From Pseudolysinimonas yzui (GTDB lineage Bacteria > Actinomycetota > Actinomycetes > Actinomycetales > Microbacteriaceae): DNA of 64,000 nt. Under the pieces are notes generated by a model. It was not told where the DNA came from, ran no database searches, and saw only the letters and a program-made list of their open reading frames with translations. The stretch is taken from positions 496,001 through 560,000 of the forward strand of contig NZ_BNAI01000002.1 of NCBI RefSeq assembly GCF_014653215.1. Direction: 5' to 3'. The position numbers and the translations under genes were made by a program. This document shows, in pieces, positions 8,095-16,271 of this stretch (position 1 is the stretch's first letter; each line of letters begins with the position of its first letter).

Positions 8095-9357
8095 TCACCC
8101 GTTGGCGCGGATGGCGGCCACCGTGGGGCGTCCATCGGCGAACCAGCGCGGGAACGTCACGTCGAACAACTGCTCCCGCACCATCTCGGCCCCGCCCCGC
8201 AGCGGTTCCCGCACGTCGTCGACCGACTGCACGATCGACAGGTCGCGGGTGGCCAAGGGGAGCGACAGCTCGTAGACGCGCTGTCGCACCTCGGCGAGGA
8301 AGAGTTCGCCGGCGGCGGAGACGGCTCCTCCGATGACGATCACGCCGGGGTTGAACATGTTGACCAGCGCCGCGATCGACTCGCCGACGTCACGTGCGGA
8401 ACGCTGGATCAAGGTGATGGCGAGCGCGTCGCCGTCCTCGGCCGCCCGGGAGATCCGCTCGGGCGTCACCGGGTTGTCGGGACCCGACTGGGCCAGCATG
8501 CCGGTCGCCCCCTCGGCGATCGCGAGCTCGGCATCCCGAACGAGCGCCCATCCGCCGGCGACGGCCTCCAGGCATCCGACCTTGCCGCAGCGGCAGAGCG
8601 CGTCGGCGTCTCGGACGCGCACGTGCCCGATGTCGCCCGCGGCGCCGTTGGCGCCGCGATGGATCCGTCGCTGCGAGATCAGCCCGGCGCCGATCCCCGA
8701 GCCGACCTTGCAGTAGATGAGGTCGGGGCTCTCGTCGCGGCGGCGGGCCTGCTCGCCGAAGGCCAGGAGATTCACGTCGTTGTCGACCCAGACGGGAGCC
8801 TCGTAGCGCTGCTCGAACCAGCGTCGCACGTCGAAGCCGTTCCAGCCGGGCATGATCGGCGGGGCCACCGGGCGACCCGTCGCGAAGTCGACGGGCCCGG
8901 GCACGCCGACCGCGATCCCCCAGACCGGGGTCTCGGGGCTGCGGGCGAGCACCTCGTCGATCATGGCCGTTGCCGCCTCGAGCGTCTCCGCCGGGCCGCG
9001 CGAGATGTCCCAGGCCCGGTGGCTCTGGTCGAGGATGTCACCCGTGAGGGCCGCGATCCCGACGTGGATGTGCAGGGCACCGAGGGCGCAGACGATGATG
9101 ATCCCGCGATCGCCGCGGAAACGCAGCGAACGGGGGGCGCGGCCTCCGGACGACGGGCTGAAGTCGCCGTCTTCGAGGTAGCCGAGGTCGATCGCATGAT
9201 CGACGCGCTGGGTGACGACACCGCGCCCAAGGCCGGTGACCCGCCCGATCTCGGGACGGGTTGTCGCCTCTCCCGTGCGCACCATGTTGACGATGCGCAG
9301 GAGGCTCGTCATCTCGTCCGTCTGGGCGCCGAAACGCAGGGTCGATTGACTGGCCAT
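8095..9357 (-). CDS. ROK family transcriptional regulator
   Basis: A 420-residue repressor. Residues 1-75 hold a winged helix-turn-helix (TRPEIGRVTGLGRGVVTQRV); the rest is a ROK sugar-kinase-like domain with the zinc motif CRCGKVGCLE near residue 255 and an ATPase-like GIAVGVPGPVD turn. ROK regulators of this type repress sugar-use genes and respond to a sugar or sugar derivative. I chose ATG 9357; a TTG six codons upstream (9375) is also in frame. No clear ribosome site precedes either, so the message may be leaderless. It converges on the ThuA-like gene and diverges from the second Gfo/Idh gene, well placed to control the whole cluster. Confidence 0.88.
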   Translation of the reverse strand: MASQSTLRFGAQTDEMTSLLRIVNMVRTGEATTRPEIGRVTGLGRGVVTQRVDHAIDLGYLEDGDFSPSSGGRAPRSLRFRGDRGIIIVCALGALHIHVGIAALTGDILDQSHRAWDISRGPAETLEAATAMIDEVLARSPETPVWGIAVGVPGPVDFATGRPVAPPIMPGWNGFDVRRWFEQRYEAPVWVDNDVNLLAFGEQARRRDESPDLIYCKVGSGIGAGLISQRRIHRGANGAAGDIGHVRVRDADALCRCGKVGCLEAVAGGWALVRDAELAIAEGATGMLAQSGPDNPVTPERISRAAEDGDALAITLIQRSARDVGESIAALVNMFNPGVIVIGGAVSAAGELFLAEVRQRVYELSLPLATRDLSIVQSVDDVREPLRGGAEMVREQLFDVTFPRWFADGRPTVAAIRANG

Positions 9358-9492
9358 GGGCCAATTTTGACACAAGCGAGGGTTCTATGAGCGCGTTTTG
9401 CGTTACGAATAGCGAGCTTCACGCCAACTTAGGTATGCTTCCGACAGAAGAAGGCGAGAGTCTTCTTGCCCGCGAGCGACGGTCGGGAGCCG

Positions 9493-10536
9493 ATGATGGT
9501 GCACGGAGTAGGCCTCGTCGGCGCGGGCCCGGGCGTCAGCGCCCTGCATCTGCCGACCCTTGCCCGCCTCGCCGATCGATTCGCCGTCGTGCACATCGCG
9601 GATTCCGGCTCGGGTCGCGCTCGCGCACTCGCCGAACGGGTCGATGCCCGGTCGTCGACCGGCATCGCCGACCTGCTCGCCGACCCGGCCGTCGAGGTCG
9701 TCGCGTTGTGCAGCCCGCCGAGCGAGCACGCCGATCAGGTCCTGGCGTGCGTCGCCGCGGGTAAACGCGCCGTGCTGTGCGAGAAGCCGATCGCGTTCAC
9801 CGTGGCCGAGGCCGAACGGGTGGTCAGCGCCTGCCGCGCCGCGGGGACCGTGCTCGTCGTCGGCACGAACCACCTCTTCGATCCGGCCTGGGGCCGGGCG
9901 AAGCACCATCTCGACGCGGGGGGCGGGCCCGTGCACAGCGTGGCGATCACGGTCGCGCTGCCGCCCAACACGCGGTATCACCAGCTGGTCACGGAGTTCG
10001 AGGGGGAGCTCGCCGCCACCCGTCGTCCGCCGGCCGAGCTGGACGCGCGCACCCAGGCCGCCATCGTGCGTCAGCTCGTGATCGGGCTCGGCATCCACGA
10101 CCTGCCGGCGCTTCGCGACGTCGTCCCCCGCCTCGACGAGGTCGCCTTCGCGCGCTTCGTGCCCCCGCTCGGCTACGTCATGGGCATCCGCGGCGGTGAG
10201 ACGTTGATCACGGCCTCGGCCGTGATGGTGCCCGGCGGCGCCGACGCGTTGTGGCGGATGAGCATCGTCACCGACATCGATCGGCTGGATGTGGAGTTCC
10301 CGCCGGCCTTCGTGCATGCCGGGAGTGCACGCGCACGGGTGTGGGCGGCCGACGGGCGCTTCACCGAGTACCGTCCCGACCACGACGACGGGTACCTCGC
10401 GGAGTGGCGTTCCCTCGCCGACCTGCTCCACCCCGGGCGGGTTCTCGAGTACGACCACATCCTCGACGACGCCGTGTTCGCCGCGGACCTCGCCGATGCC
10501 GCCGAAGCGGCCGTTCTCGTCGGGCAGCGCGCATGA
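9493..10536 (+). CDS. Gfo/Idh/MocA family oxidoreductase
   Basis: A 347-residue dehydrogenase with a Rossmann GLVGAGPGVSALH (GxGxxx variant) at the N terminus and the family's EKP motif as AVLCEKPIAF. The C-terminal half is shorter than in the paralogue at 2916. Start ATG 9493 is chosen because of GGGAG five bases upstream. A second ATG at 9496 and an upstream TTG (9466) are alternatives. The stop overlaps the next gene by ATGA. Likely acts on a sugar-derived ketone or alcohol released in this pathway; the cofactor is presumably NAD(H) or NADP(H). Confidence 0.8.
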   Translation: MMVHGVGLVGAGPGVSALHLPTLARLADRFAVVHIADSGSGRARALAERVDARSSTGIADLLADPAVEVVALCSPPSEHADQVLACVAAGKRAVLCEKPIAFTVAEAERVVSACRAAGTVLVVGTNHLFDPAWGRAKHHLDAGGGPVHSVAITVALPPNTRYHQLVTEFEGELAATRRPPAELDARTQAAIVRQLVIGLGIHDLPALRDVVPRLDEVAFARFVPPLGYVMGIRGGETLITASAVMVPGGADALWRMSIVTDIDRLDVEFPPAFVHAGSARARVWAADGRFTEYRPDHDDGYLAEWRSLADLLHPGRVLEYDHILDDAVFAADLADAAEAAVLVGQRA

Positions 10537-11345
10537 GCCGGGGCGTGAACACCGCCGACGGACCCTACGCGGTCGCCGTCGCCGAACTCCCGTTGAGCGC
10601 GCACCGCTCCGCCGAACGCGCCGGGGCGGTCGTCGTCGTGCCCGGGGATGCGGGCTGGCGCGAGGCGGCACGACGCGCCGAAGCCGACGGGGCGGCCGCC
10701 ATCATCGTGCGGGATCCCGGTGTGATCGACGCCGCCCGCCCGGAAGCCACAGCTGGCACGGCTCCGATCGTCATCGAACGCCTCCTGCTGCGCTCCGACG
10801 TCGCGTTCGATGCCGCACAGGCGCCGGTTCCCGAGCTGGCTCTGATCCAGGTGGAATGCAGCGGGTCGAGCGCCGAGTTCGACCTGGTTCTGAGGGATGC
10901 CTTGGGCTGGGCGCGCGTGCTCGGCGGTGGCGCGCTGACCCTGCTGAAGGTGACGGCGACCTCCCGGGGCCTGTGCGTGTTCTTGGAACGACCGGCCGCC
11001 GATGCCGGCGGTGGCCCGGTCGCCGTGACGGTGCTGGCATCCCGGCGAGCGGCACCCGCCTGGATCCGTGCGGCCGCGATCGGTGCCGACCGGGTCGAAG
11101 TGACCATCGACAACGCTCGCGGCACCGCCGCAGTCGACCGGTCGACGGCGGCGGGCCGCCTCACCGTGCCGCCGCGGTGGGAGTCGCCCGAGCGGGTCGT
11201 GGTGCGTCGGGCCCTCGACGCCGGTCGCGACACCGATGAGTGCGCCGAGTGGGAGCGGGACGTGACGCTCGTCGCGGTCATCCGCGAGCAGGAGGCGCGG
11301 ATCAGGGAAAGCAATACAGCGGATAGACAACCTCGCGTTCCCTGA
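10533..11345 (+). CDS. Unrecognised 270-residue protein coupled to the Gfo/Idh gene
   Basis: I do not recognise this family. The ATG overlaps the stop of the dehydrogenase (ATGA), so translation is coupled. There is no signal peptide or membrane segment. The N-terminal 100 residues look like a Rossmann-type alternation (VVVVPGDAG, AAIIVRDPG, APIVIER), while residues 100-200 are strand-rich with many small residues. The last 50 residues (ERVVVRRALDAGRDTDECAEWERD) resemble the C-terminal helix region of Gfo/Idh proteins. It may be an accessory or divergent partner subunit of the preceding dehydrogenase. Codon use is typical of the window, so it is a real gene. Confidence 0.6.
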   Translation: MSRGVNTADGPYAVAVAELPLSAHRSAERAGAVVVVPGDAGWREAARRAEADGAAAIIVRDPGVIDAARPEATAGTAPIVIERLLLRSDVAFDAAQAPVPELALIQVECSGSSAEFDLVLRDALGWARVLGGGALTLLKVTATSRGLCVFLERPAADAGGGPVAVTVLASRRAAPAWIRAAAIGADRVEVTIDNARGTAAVDRSTAAGRLTVPPRWESPERVVVRRALDAGRDTDECAEWERDVTLVAVIREQEARIRESNTADRQPRVP

Positions 11346-11410
11346 TGCGCCCGCGATCTCGCAAGGTAGATATCAGTCTTATTGAGACAGGATTTGTACG
11401 AAAGGGATCG

Positions 11411-12430
11411 ATGATGATCAAGCTGCTGTCGCACCTCTCTTACGTGGCGATCACGTCGCCCGATGTCGAGGCGTCCGTGGAGTTCTACGAGAAGCGCGTC
11501 GGGCTGACGGTCGTCGACCGCATCGACGGTGCCGTGTATCTGCGCTGCTGGGGCGACTACTACCGGTACAGCCTCGTCGTCCTCCCGGGCGACGAACCGG
11601 CGCTCTCGACGATGGCCTGGCGCACGTCGAGTGCCGAAGCACTCGAAGAGGCCGCCCGCCGTCTCGACGCCGAGGGCGTCGAGGGCGAATGGTTCGAGGG
11701 TCATGGCATCGGTCGGGCGTACCGCTTCGTCGGGCCGTGGGGCCACAGCATGACGCTCCACTGGGACGCCGAGCACCGCGTCGCCGCGCCCGCCGAGGCG
11801 TCGATCTACCCTGACCGCCCCGAGAAGCGCAGCAGCGTCGCCGGCGCCCCGCGCCAACTCGACCACATCACCATCGCGACGAGCAGCGTCGACGACTTCG
11901 CCGCCTGGTACAACCGCGTGCTCGGCTTCCGCATCATGGCCAAGACCGTCCTCGACGAGGCACCGATCTCGGTGTTCTCGGTTCTGACGACCAACGAGAA
12001 GTCGCACGACCTCGGGGTGGTGCTCGATGGTTCCACGCGAGGCGGGCGCATCAACCACTACGCCTTCTGGGTCGACACCCGCGAAGAACTCCTCATCGCG
12101 GCGGATGTGCTGCTCGAGAACGGCATCCCGATCGAGTACGGGCCGTCGATCCACGGCATCGGCGAGCAGAGCTTCCTGTACTACCGGGAGCCCTCGACCC
12201 TGCGCATCGAGCTCAACACCGGCGGCTACCGCAACTACGTGCCGGACTGGGAGCCCAACACCTGGCGACCGTCGCTCGGCTCGAACAACTTCTATCGCAA
12301 CAGCGCGATGCCGATGTCGATGACGGAATCCTTCCCTCCGGCCGACGGCCCCTCGGCGACCGAAGAAGGGGTGCCCGACGAGATCAAGGACGCCCTCTTC
12401 AACCCGTACGCCAAGCACGGGCAGGGCTGA
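11411..12430 (+). CDS. Two-domain extradiol (catechol 2,3-dioxygenase-type) VOC dioxygenase
   Basis: A 339-residue protein made of two VOC modules. The iron ligands of type I extradiol dioxygenases are all present at almost the positions of classical catechol 2,3-dioxygenases: His152 (QLDHITIAT), His216 (RINHYAFWVD) and Glu267 (LRIELNTGG), with the usual IEYGPSIHGIGEQ loop. Such enzymes open catechol-type rings between or beside the hydroxyls using Fe(II) and O2. I start at ATG 11411 behind AAAGGGAT; ATG 11414 has slightly better spacing. A frame-continuous ATG at 11345 couples to the upstream stop (TGATG) but adds an unlikely N terminus. It is expected to cleave the aromatic aglycone set free by deglycosidation (inference). 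Confidence 0.87.
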   Translation: MMIKLLSHLSYVAITSPDVEASVEFYEKRVGLTVVDRIDGAVYLRCWGDYYRYSLVVLPGDEPALSTMAWRTSSAEALEEAARRLDAEGVEGEWFEGHGIGRAYRFVGPWGHSMTLHWDAEHRVAAPAEASIYPDRPEKRSSVAGAPRQLDHITIATSSVDDFAAWYNRVLGFRIMAKTVLDEAPISVFSVLTTNEKSHDLGVVLDGSTRGGRINHYAFWVDTREELLIAADVLLENGIPIEYGPSIHGIGEQSFLYYREPSTLRIELNTGGYRNYVPDWEPNTWRPSLGSNNFYRNSAMPMSMTESFPPADGPSATEEGVPDEIKDALFNPYAKHGQG

Positions 12431-12445
12431 CCGCGACGCGAACGC

Positions 12446-12490
12446 CCCGGGCTCCTCTTCGGGATCGCGACGAAGATGGCGGAGCCCGGG
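12446..12490 (+). terminator. Long hairpin after the dioxygenase gene
   Basis: A perfect 10-base stem, CCCGGGCTCC at 12446-12455 and GGAGCCCGGG at 12481-12490, encloses a nested six-base stem TCTTCG/CGAAGA (12456-12461, 12471-12476). It begins 15 bases after the stop codon. No T-run follows, so it would be a hairpin-only actinobacterial terminator. Confidence 0.6.
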
Positions 12491-12517
12491 TGATAGCTCG
12501 GAACGGGCGACCTTTGG

Positions 12518-12546
12518 TTGAAAGTAGGCAAAAGTCCCGATAGAAT
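12518..12546 (+). promoter_or_regulatory. Sigma-70-type promoter for the MFS transporter gene
   Basis: TTGAAA at 12518-12523, a 17-base spacer and TAGAAT at 12541-12546 give a near-consensus housekeeping promoter. It lies just behind the upstream hairpin and about 100 bases before the MFS start codon, so the MFS-oxidase part of the cluster has its own transcript with an untranslated leader. Confidence 0.6.
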
Positions 12547-12648
12547 GTCGGGGACGCAGGGGTTCTCCGGAGCCCGTTCCCGCGCACGCGTCGTCGCGCG
12601 GGGCACAGCCGGTCTCGTCGACCGCCCGATCGTTTGGGCAGACAACCG

Positions 12649-14160
12649 ATGACACTCACTCCCCTGAAGCGGCGCCTCCTCGTCGCCTCCCTGCTCACCG
12701 TCTCCTTCCTCGGGGCCCTCGACCACACCATCGTCTCCACCTCGCTGTCGACGATCGCCGGCGAACTCGGCGCCCTGCAGCAGATGAGCTGGATCGTCGT
12801 CGCGTACACCCTCGCGGCGACGGTGTCGCTCCCGCTGATCGGGAAGCTGGCCGACGGGCTCGGCGCTCGCCGGGTGTTCCTGGCGTCGCTCACGCTGTTC
12901 CTCCTCGCGTCGATCGCCTGCGGGTTCGCCCAGGACATCGTGCAGCTCACGGCCGCGCGGGTCGTGCAGGGGCTCAGCTCGGCGGGACTGCAGTTGATGT
13001 CGCAGACGATCGTCGCGAATGTGACGACTCCGCGTGAGCGACCGCGTCTGCTGAGCATCCTCGGGGTCTCGTTCCCGGTCGCGATCCTCGTCGGTCCGGT
13101 GCTCGGCGGATTGATCAGCGACAACCTCAGCTGGCACTGGGTGTTCTGGATCAACGTCCCGCTGGGGCTCGCCGCCTTCGTACTGGCGATCGTCGGCATC
13201 CCGCGGATCGCGGGGCAGCCGCGCGGCCGGTTCGACGTCGCGGGCGCTCTGACGTTCACCGTCGCCATGGTCGCGCTGGTTCTCGCCGTCAACGGAACCG
13301 TCGGCGGGTTCAGCGCTTCGACGGTCGTCCTGCTCGGGGTGGCCGTGGTCTCCTTCGTCGCCTTCTTCTTCATCGAGCAACGCGTCGACGACCCGTTCGT
13401 GCCGTTGCGCCTGTTCCGGAACCGCTCGGTCGCGGCGGGGATCACGCTGAGCGCGATCATCGGCATCGGCCTGTTCTCGGTCGTCTCCTACATCCCCACC
13501 TACATCCAGATGGCCTATCGCACGACGGCGACCGTCTCGGGTCTGGTCCCGATCGCGACGGTGCTCGGGATGCTGCTGGCCAGTCTTGCGACCGGCTTCC
13601 TGGCCAGCCGCACCGGCCGGTACCGTCGTTTCGCGATCGCCGGCACGTCGGTCGCGGCGTCGGGTCTGGCGATCATGGCTCTGCTTCCCGTCGGCCTGCC
13701 GCTGTGGGTGCCGATGGTGGTCATGGGCCTGGTCGGCATCGGAACCGGTGCCTTCATGAGTCTCGTCATCGCGGTCGTGCAGAGCGCGGTTCCGCGTGCG
13801 CAGACCGGCTCGGTCACGGCGACCCTCAACCTCGTACGTCAGGTCGGCGCCACGGTCGGCACGGCCGCGGTCGGAGCGGTCATCGGCATCGGCGTGCTGG
13901 CTCGGCTGCCCGAGAGCCTCAACGCCTCGACCCTGACCCCCGAACTCGTGCGCGGCCTCGCGGTCGGCCTGCAACAGGAGGTCGCCGGGGTCTACGGTGC
14001 CGTCATGGCCCCCGTGTTCGCAGCCCTCGCCGGCGTGTACGCCGTGGGCGTCGTGGCCGCGATCCTCCTCCCGTCCGGACGCCTGACGGATGAGCAGCCG
14101 GGTGACCCGGTCGCCGATCCCACGTCCGCCGAACCCCACGTCCACAGGCAATCCGCGTGA
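12649..14160 (+). CDS. MFS transporter, DHA2 (EmrB/QacA) type, 14 helices
   Basis: A 503-residue membrane protein with about 14 hydrophobic segments. The N-terminal block LTVSFLGALDHTIVSTSL is the conserved first helix of the DHA2 family (DxTIV motif). The loop 2-3 signature appears as GKLADGLGARRVFL, and motif C as VSFPVAILVGPVLGG. The family is best known for drug efflux, but members in catabolic clusters also move aromatic acids or glycosides. In this operon it could import the C-glycoside or export toxic aglycone. The start is ATG 12649; the in-frame TTG at 12634 is less likely. Its stop precedes the oxidase start by 17 bases. Confidence 0.85.
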   Translation: MTLTPLKRRLLVASLLTVSFLGALDHTIVSTSLSTIAGELGALQQMSWIVVAYTLAATVSLPLIGKLADGLGARRVFLASLTLFLLASIACGFAQDIVQLTAARVVQGLSSAGLQLMSQTIVANVTTPRERPRLLSILGVSFPVAILVGPVLGGLISDNLSWHWVFWINVPLGLAAFVLAIVGIPRIAGQPRGRFDVAGALTFTVAMVALVLAVNGTVGGFSASTVVLLGVAVVSFVAFFFIEQRVDDPFVPLRLFRNRSVAAGITLSAIIGIGLFSVVSYIPTYIQMAYRTTATVSGLVPIATVLGMLLASLATGFLASRTGRYRRFAIAGTSVAASGLAIMALLPVGLPLWVPMVVMGLVGIGTGAFMSLVIAVVQSAVPRAQTGSVTATLNLVRQVGATVGTAAVGAVIGIGVLARLPESLNASTLTPELVRGLAVGLQQEVAGVYGAVMAPVFAALAGVYAVGVVAAILLPSGRLTDEQPGDPVADPTSAEPHVHRQSA

Positions 14161-14166
14161 ACCTCG

Positions 14167-14172
14167 AAGGAG
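14167..14172 (+). promoter_or_regulatory. Shine-Dalgarno site that fixes the oxidase start
   Basis: AAGGAG sits five bases before ATG 14178. The GTG at 14157, which overlaps the transporter's stop, is in the same frame but lies upstream of this site, so the ATG is the better start. Confidence 0.7.
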
Positions 14173-14177
14173 AGGCC

Positions 14178-15746
14178 ATGTCGTCCCACCCCGTCGTCGC
14201 CATTGTCGGAAGCGGTCCGATCGGTGCCGCCTACGCGCGCGTCGTGCTCGAGCGCAACCCGAGCGCGCGGGTCGTGATGTTCGAAGCCGGCCCGCAACTC
14301 ACCGAGGTGCCGGGGGAGAGCGTGCGCAACATCGCCGACCCCGATGCGAAGGCGCGCGCCCGCGAACTCTCCCAGGGGCCACAGGCCGGCACCCACCGCG
14401 AGTCGCTCGGCATCCCGGCGGCCGTCGTCGTCGAGGGGATGTTCACGGCGCGGCAGGGAACGCACCTCTTCGACTTCGGGGGCGCGGGGTCGGCGCACAC
14501 CCACGGATTCCCCGCTGCCGCGGCGTCGACCAACGTCGGGGGCCAGGGCGCGCACTGGACCTGCGCCATCCCGCGCCCTTCGGGCGGCGAGAAGGTCGAC
14601 TTCATCGACGACGCGGAGTGGGACGAGCTGATCGAGGCCGCCGAACAGCTCCTGCACGCGCAGAGCGCCGCCTTCGCCGACTCGCCGATCGGGGGTGCGA
14701 TCCGCTTCCTTCTCGCCGAGGAGTTCGCCGAGCTGCCCGAGTCGAGCCGTCCGAGCACCCTTCCGGTCGCGGGCGACCCGCAGCCCGACGGGTCGATCCG
14801 GTGGACGGGAACCGACACGGTGCTCGGCCCCCTCATCGATCCGGGCTCGCCGCTGAGCACGCGCTTCGACCTGCGCGATCTCTCGTTCGTGCGTGCCGTC
14901 GTTCACAACGGTCACCGGGCGTCCGGCGTGGTCGTCGAGGACCTGCGCACCGGCACGACGACGACGCTGGATGCGGATGCCGTCATCATCGCCGCCGACG
15001 CGTTCCGGTCGCCGCAGCTGCTCTGGGCGTCCGGCATCCGTCCCGCGGCGCTCGGGCGCTACCTCACCGAGCACCCCGTGGTGATCTCGACGGTTGCGGT
15101 CGACGCGGAGAAGATGCTGCGGTTCGTCACGGAGGGCGATCTCGATCGCGAGCTCGCGCGACGCTCGACCAACCCGACCGATCCGGTCGCGGCCGTCAAC
15201 CGCATCCCCTACACCGAGGGAGAGCACCCGTTCTCACTGCAGGTGATGTACGCCGAGTCCCCGCCGTTCCAGCTCGACCCTGCCCACCCGCACGCCGACA
15301 ATCGATGGGGCTACGTCAACATGGGCTACGGACTGCGCAAGCATCCCCGCGTCGAAGACGGCGCCACCTTCACCGACGCCGAGCTCGACTACCGGGGGAT
15401 GCCGAACTTCACGATCGACTACGAACTCACCGACCGCGAGCTGGCCGAAGTCGACGAGGCGACCACACTTCTGCGTCGGGCCGGCTCGGCCCTGGGAACC
15501 TTCGTCGCCGAGCCGAGGCTGTTGCCGAACGGCTCGAGCCTGCACTATCAGGGCACGATGCGCATGGGCGCGGCCGACGACGGGACGTCGGTCGCCGACC
15601 CGTACTCGCGCGTCTGGGGGTTCGAGAACCTCATCGTCGGCGGCAACGCGCTGATCCCCACCGCGACCTCGATGAACCCCACTCTGATGAGCATGGCGAT
15701 CGCCGTGCGCGGCGCTCGGCGTCTCGCCGCCGAACTGGGAGCCTGA
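14178..15746 (+). CDS. Pyranose-2-oxidase/GMC-family oxidoreductase, probable (C-)glycoside 3-oxidase
   Basis: A 522-residue flavoprotein. The FAD-binding GSGPIG is at residues 11-16. The block GGQGAHWTC (His126) matches the flavinylation motif STHWTC of pyranose 2-oxidases, where the His carries covalent FAD. The C-terminal GMC domain has HYQGTMRMG and TSMNPT, giving the catalytic His and Asn pair. Bacterial members related to CarA and the Pseudarthrobacter glycoside 3-oxidase oxidise the sugar of C-glycosides at C3, the step that makes them sensitive to the alpha/beta deglycosidase. No signal peptide is present. The two deglycosidase modules in the same cluster make this assignment more likely than a free-glucose oxidase. 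Confidence 0.82.
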   Translation: MSSHPVVAIVGSGPIGAAYARVVLERNPSARVVMFEAGPQLTEVPGESVRNIADPDAKARARELSQGPQAGTHRESLGIPAAVVVEGMFTARQGTHLFDFGGAGSAHTHGFPAAAASTNVGGQGAHWTCAIPRPSGGEKVDFIDDAEWDELIEAAEQLLHAQSAAFADSPIGGAIRFLLAEEFAELPESSRPSTLPVAGDPQPDGSIRWTGTDTVLGPLIDPGSPLSTRFDLRDLSFVRAVVHNGHRASGVVVEDLRTGTTTTLDADAVIIAADAFRSPQLLWASGIRPAALGRYLTEHPVVISTVAVDAEKMLRFVTEGDLDRELARRSTNPTDPVAAVNRIPYTEGEHPFSLQVMYAESPPFQLDPAHPHADNRWGYVNMGYGLRKHPRVEDGATFTDAELDYRGMPNFTIDYELTDRELAEVDEATTLLRRAGSALGTFVAEPRLLPNGSSLHYQGTMRMGAADDGTSVADPYSRVWGFENLIVGGNALIPTATSMNPTLMSMAIAVRGARRLAAELGA

Positions 15747-15748
15747 CC

Positions 15749-16117
15749 ATGATTGACAACCGCGCCATCGTCACCGAGTTCGCTCGCCTCTTCTACACCG
15801 AGCGAGACGTGCCGACGGCCTTCGCGACCTACGTGGTCGAGGACTACATCCAGCACAACCCGTCGGTACCCGACGGGCGAGCCGCGGCGGTGGCGATGCT
15901 CGCCGACAAGTTCGCGACGCCGGGTGCCGCCTTCGACATCCAACGCATTCTCGTCGACGGCGACTTCGCGTTGATCCACGTCAAGGCGACCTTCCCGGGG
16001 AACCCGGTCGCGGCCGTGGCTGACATCTATCGGCTCGAGGGCGGCAAGGTCGTCGAACACTGGGACGTTCTGCAGCGGATGCCGGACGAGGTCGCCAACA
16101 ACCATCCGATGTTCTAG
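15749..16117 (+). CDS. SnoaL-like (NTF2-fold) protein
   Basis: A 122-residue single-domain NTF2-like protein of the SnoaL aldol-cyclase-like group. It shows the usual helix ARLFYTERDVPTAFATYV, the YIQHNPSVPDG turn with the conserved His-Asn, and the strands ending in DIYRLEGGKVVEHWDVLQ with a His-Trp-Asp. The start is two bases after the oxidase stop, so it is translationally linked to it. Proteins of this group occur beside oxidases and act on small substrates as cyclases, hydratases or isomerases. Here it may handle the keto-glycoside or the hexenulose formed after elimination (inference). Confidence 0.75.
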   Translation: MIDNRAIVTEFARLFYTERDVPTAFATYVVEDYIQHNPSVPDGRAAAVAMLADKFATPGAAFDIQRILVDGDFALIHVKATFPGNPVAAVADIYRLEGGKVVEHWDVLQRMPDEVANNHPMF

Positions 16118-16137
16118 CCCTGGATCGCTATCACCAC

Positions 16138-16193
16138 CACAAATGTCCGAAAAAACAATGCTTATGTCTGAGACGTGCACAAGTAGGTAGGAT
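16138..16193 (+). promoter_or_regulatory. Promoter/operator region of the ABC importer genes
   Basis: This AT-richer stretch precedes the solute-binding gene. CACAAATGTC (16138-16147) is the inverse of GACATTTGTG at 6725, and CTTATGTC (16161-16168) is identical to 6750-6757. A small dyad GTCT-g-AGAC overlaps it. TAGGAT near 16188 could be the -10. Shared words between two promoters of one cluster suggest a common regulator. Confidence 0.4.
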
Positions 16194-16271
16194 CAGAGCA
16201 GTCAACCTCGGTTGGCGACTGGCTCCGCGACCCCGCCGGAGCATGACAATGCCGTCAAGAAAGGTCTGCTC

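Noticed and set aside
12446-12490. Hairpin after the dioxygenase as a mobile repeat
   Set aside because: A nested terminator-like stem just after a stop codon and before a new promoter is explained well enough by termination; no second copy seen in the window.
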